Shown here piece after piece: positions 63,924 through 64,000 of a stretch of 64,000 bases of DNA (position 1 is its first letter; each line of letters opens with the position of its first letter). Both the position numbers and the translations under genes were made by a program. Source of the DNA: an uncultured Alphaproteobacteria bacterium (lineage in GTDB: Bacteria; Pseudomonadota; Alphaproteobacteria; RF32; CAG-239); NCBI GenBank assembly GCA_944391345.1, contig CALXTE010000005.1:22050-86049 (forward strand). Reading direction: 5' to 3'. The notes under the pieces were generated by a model. That model had not been told where the DNA came from. It did not search any database and saw only the letters and a program-made list of their open reading frames with translations.

Positions 63924-63946
63924 TGATCTGTCCCCCGAAAGTTGGA
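63924..63946. mobile_element. Possible IS3-family (IS150-type) terminal inverted repeat
   Basis: The sequence TGATCTGTCCCCCGAAAGTT (63924-63943) followed by GGA resembles IS150-group ends of the form TGTACTG-CCCC-AAAGTTGGA. It lies 17 bp after recG. The rest of any element would be beyond the window edge. Confidence 0.35.
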
Positions 63947-63950
63947 GAGT

Positions 63951-63999
63951 AAAAAAAGAGTCCCGAAGATTGCGCTAGCAATTTTCGGGATAATTTTTT
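63951..63999. terminator. Bidirectional intrinsic terminator at the right edge
   Basis: A 13-bp stem (63961-63973 with 63978-63990, one G-U pair, loop GCTA), with an A-run before it and TTTTTT after. It could terminate recG or a minus-strand gene coming from outside the window. Confidence 0.8.
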
Positions 64000-64000
64000 A

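Overview
The window reads as a chromosomal segment of a low-to-moderate GC, probably anaerobic, motile alphaproteobacterium, of the kind found among gut-associated lineages (inference, no search was run). Alphaproteobacterial marks are the three-gene PntAA/PntAB/PntB transhydrogenase, a GapR (DUF2312) protein, a flagellin array next to flbT, and a zinc-free L36. A complete-looking hydF (FeFe-hydrogenase maturation GTPase) and a eukaryote-like class of IleRS fit an anaerobic or fermentative way of life. Most genes are housekeeping: four aminoacyl-tRNA synthetases (trpS, serS, tyrS, ileS), pyruvate kinase, tgt, alr, mfd, recG, two ABC-F ATPases (ettA, uup) and one tRNA-Thr.

Layout. 0-8 kb: a truncated membrane-protein gene, tRNA-Thr(GGU), a META-type lipoprotein, trpS/serS, an HD hydrolase and the pnt operon. 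8-13 kb: a split chromate-type transporter pair, then accessory genes including an 852-residue protein that joins a PcfJ-like domain to leucine-rich-repeat-like segments. 13-21.9 kb: pyk, rpmJ, ettA, a HAD phosphatase, a membrane-anchored Memo-AMMECR1 fusion overlapping an M49-like zinc peptidase gene, and two small envelope genes. 21.9-28.2 kb (minus strand): a Bat (aerotolerance-type) operon, DUF4381-batA-batB/C-batD, with tyrS upstream. 28.3-32.2 kb: anmK, small exported or membrane proteins and two cysteine-rich secreted proteins. 32.3-35.7 kb: ileS with its own promoter and a 15-codon Ile-rich leader ORF. 35.7-40.6 kb: two tandem paralogous charged proteins and a 713-residue protein with a proline-rich tail, each transcription unit behind a good sigma-70-like promoter. 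40.6-47.1 kb: tgt with a LOG-family gene, a thioredoxin-like exported protein, alr, and a tight tatD-tcdA-hydF operon. 47.1-52.8 kb: four flagellin genes, three nearly identical, plus flbT. 52.9-64 kb: a TerB-like gene with uup, a HAD-IIA phosphatase, a Sel1-repeat protein, a second TerB-like gene downstream of mfd, recG, and a possible insertion-sequence end at the right edge.

The most interesting observations are: (1) the short leader ORF MMQDFYISQIFIIIP between a consensus promoter and ileS, with a small hairpin over its last codons, which looks like an isoleucine-sensing attenuator; (2) the flagellin array, where a 1,329-bp unit including promoter and terminator is tandemly repeated and a third copy is identical over about 1.1 kb, suggesting very recent duplication or gene conversion; (3) the Memo-AMMECR1 fusion coupled to an M49-like peptidase; (4) the PcfJ/LRR protein; and (5) the charged-paralogue/proline-rich-protein cluster, which matches no family I recognise. 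No CRISPR array, rRNA gene or complete transposon is present. No gene-free stretch exceeds about 300 bases once the RNA gene, rpmJ and the ileS leader are counted.
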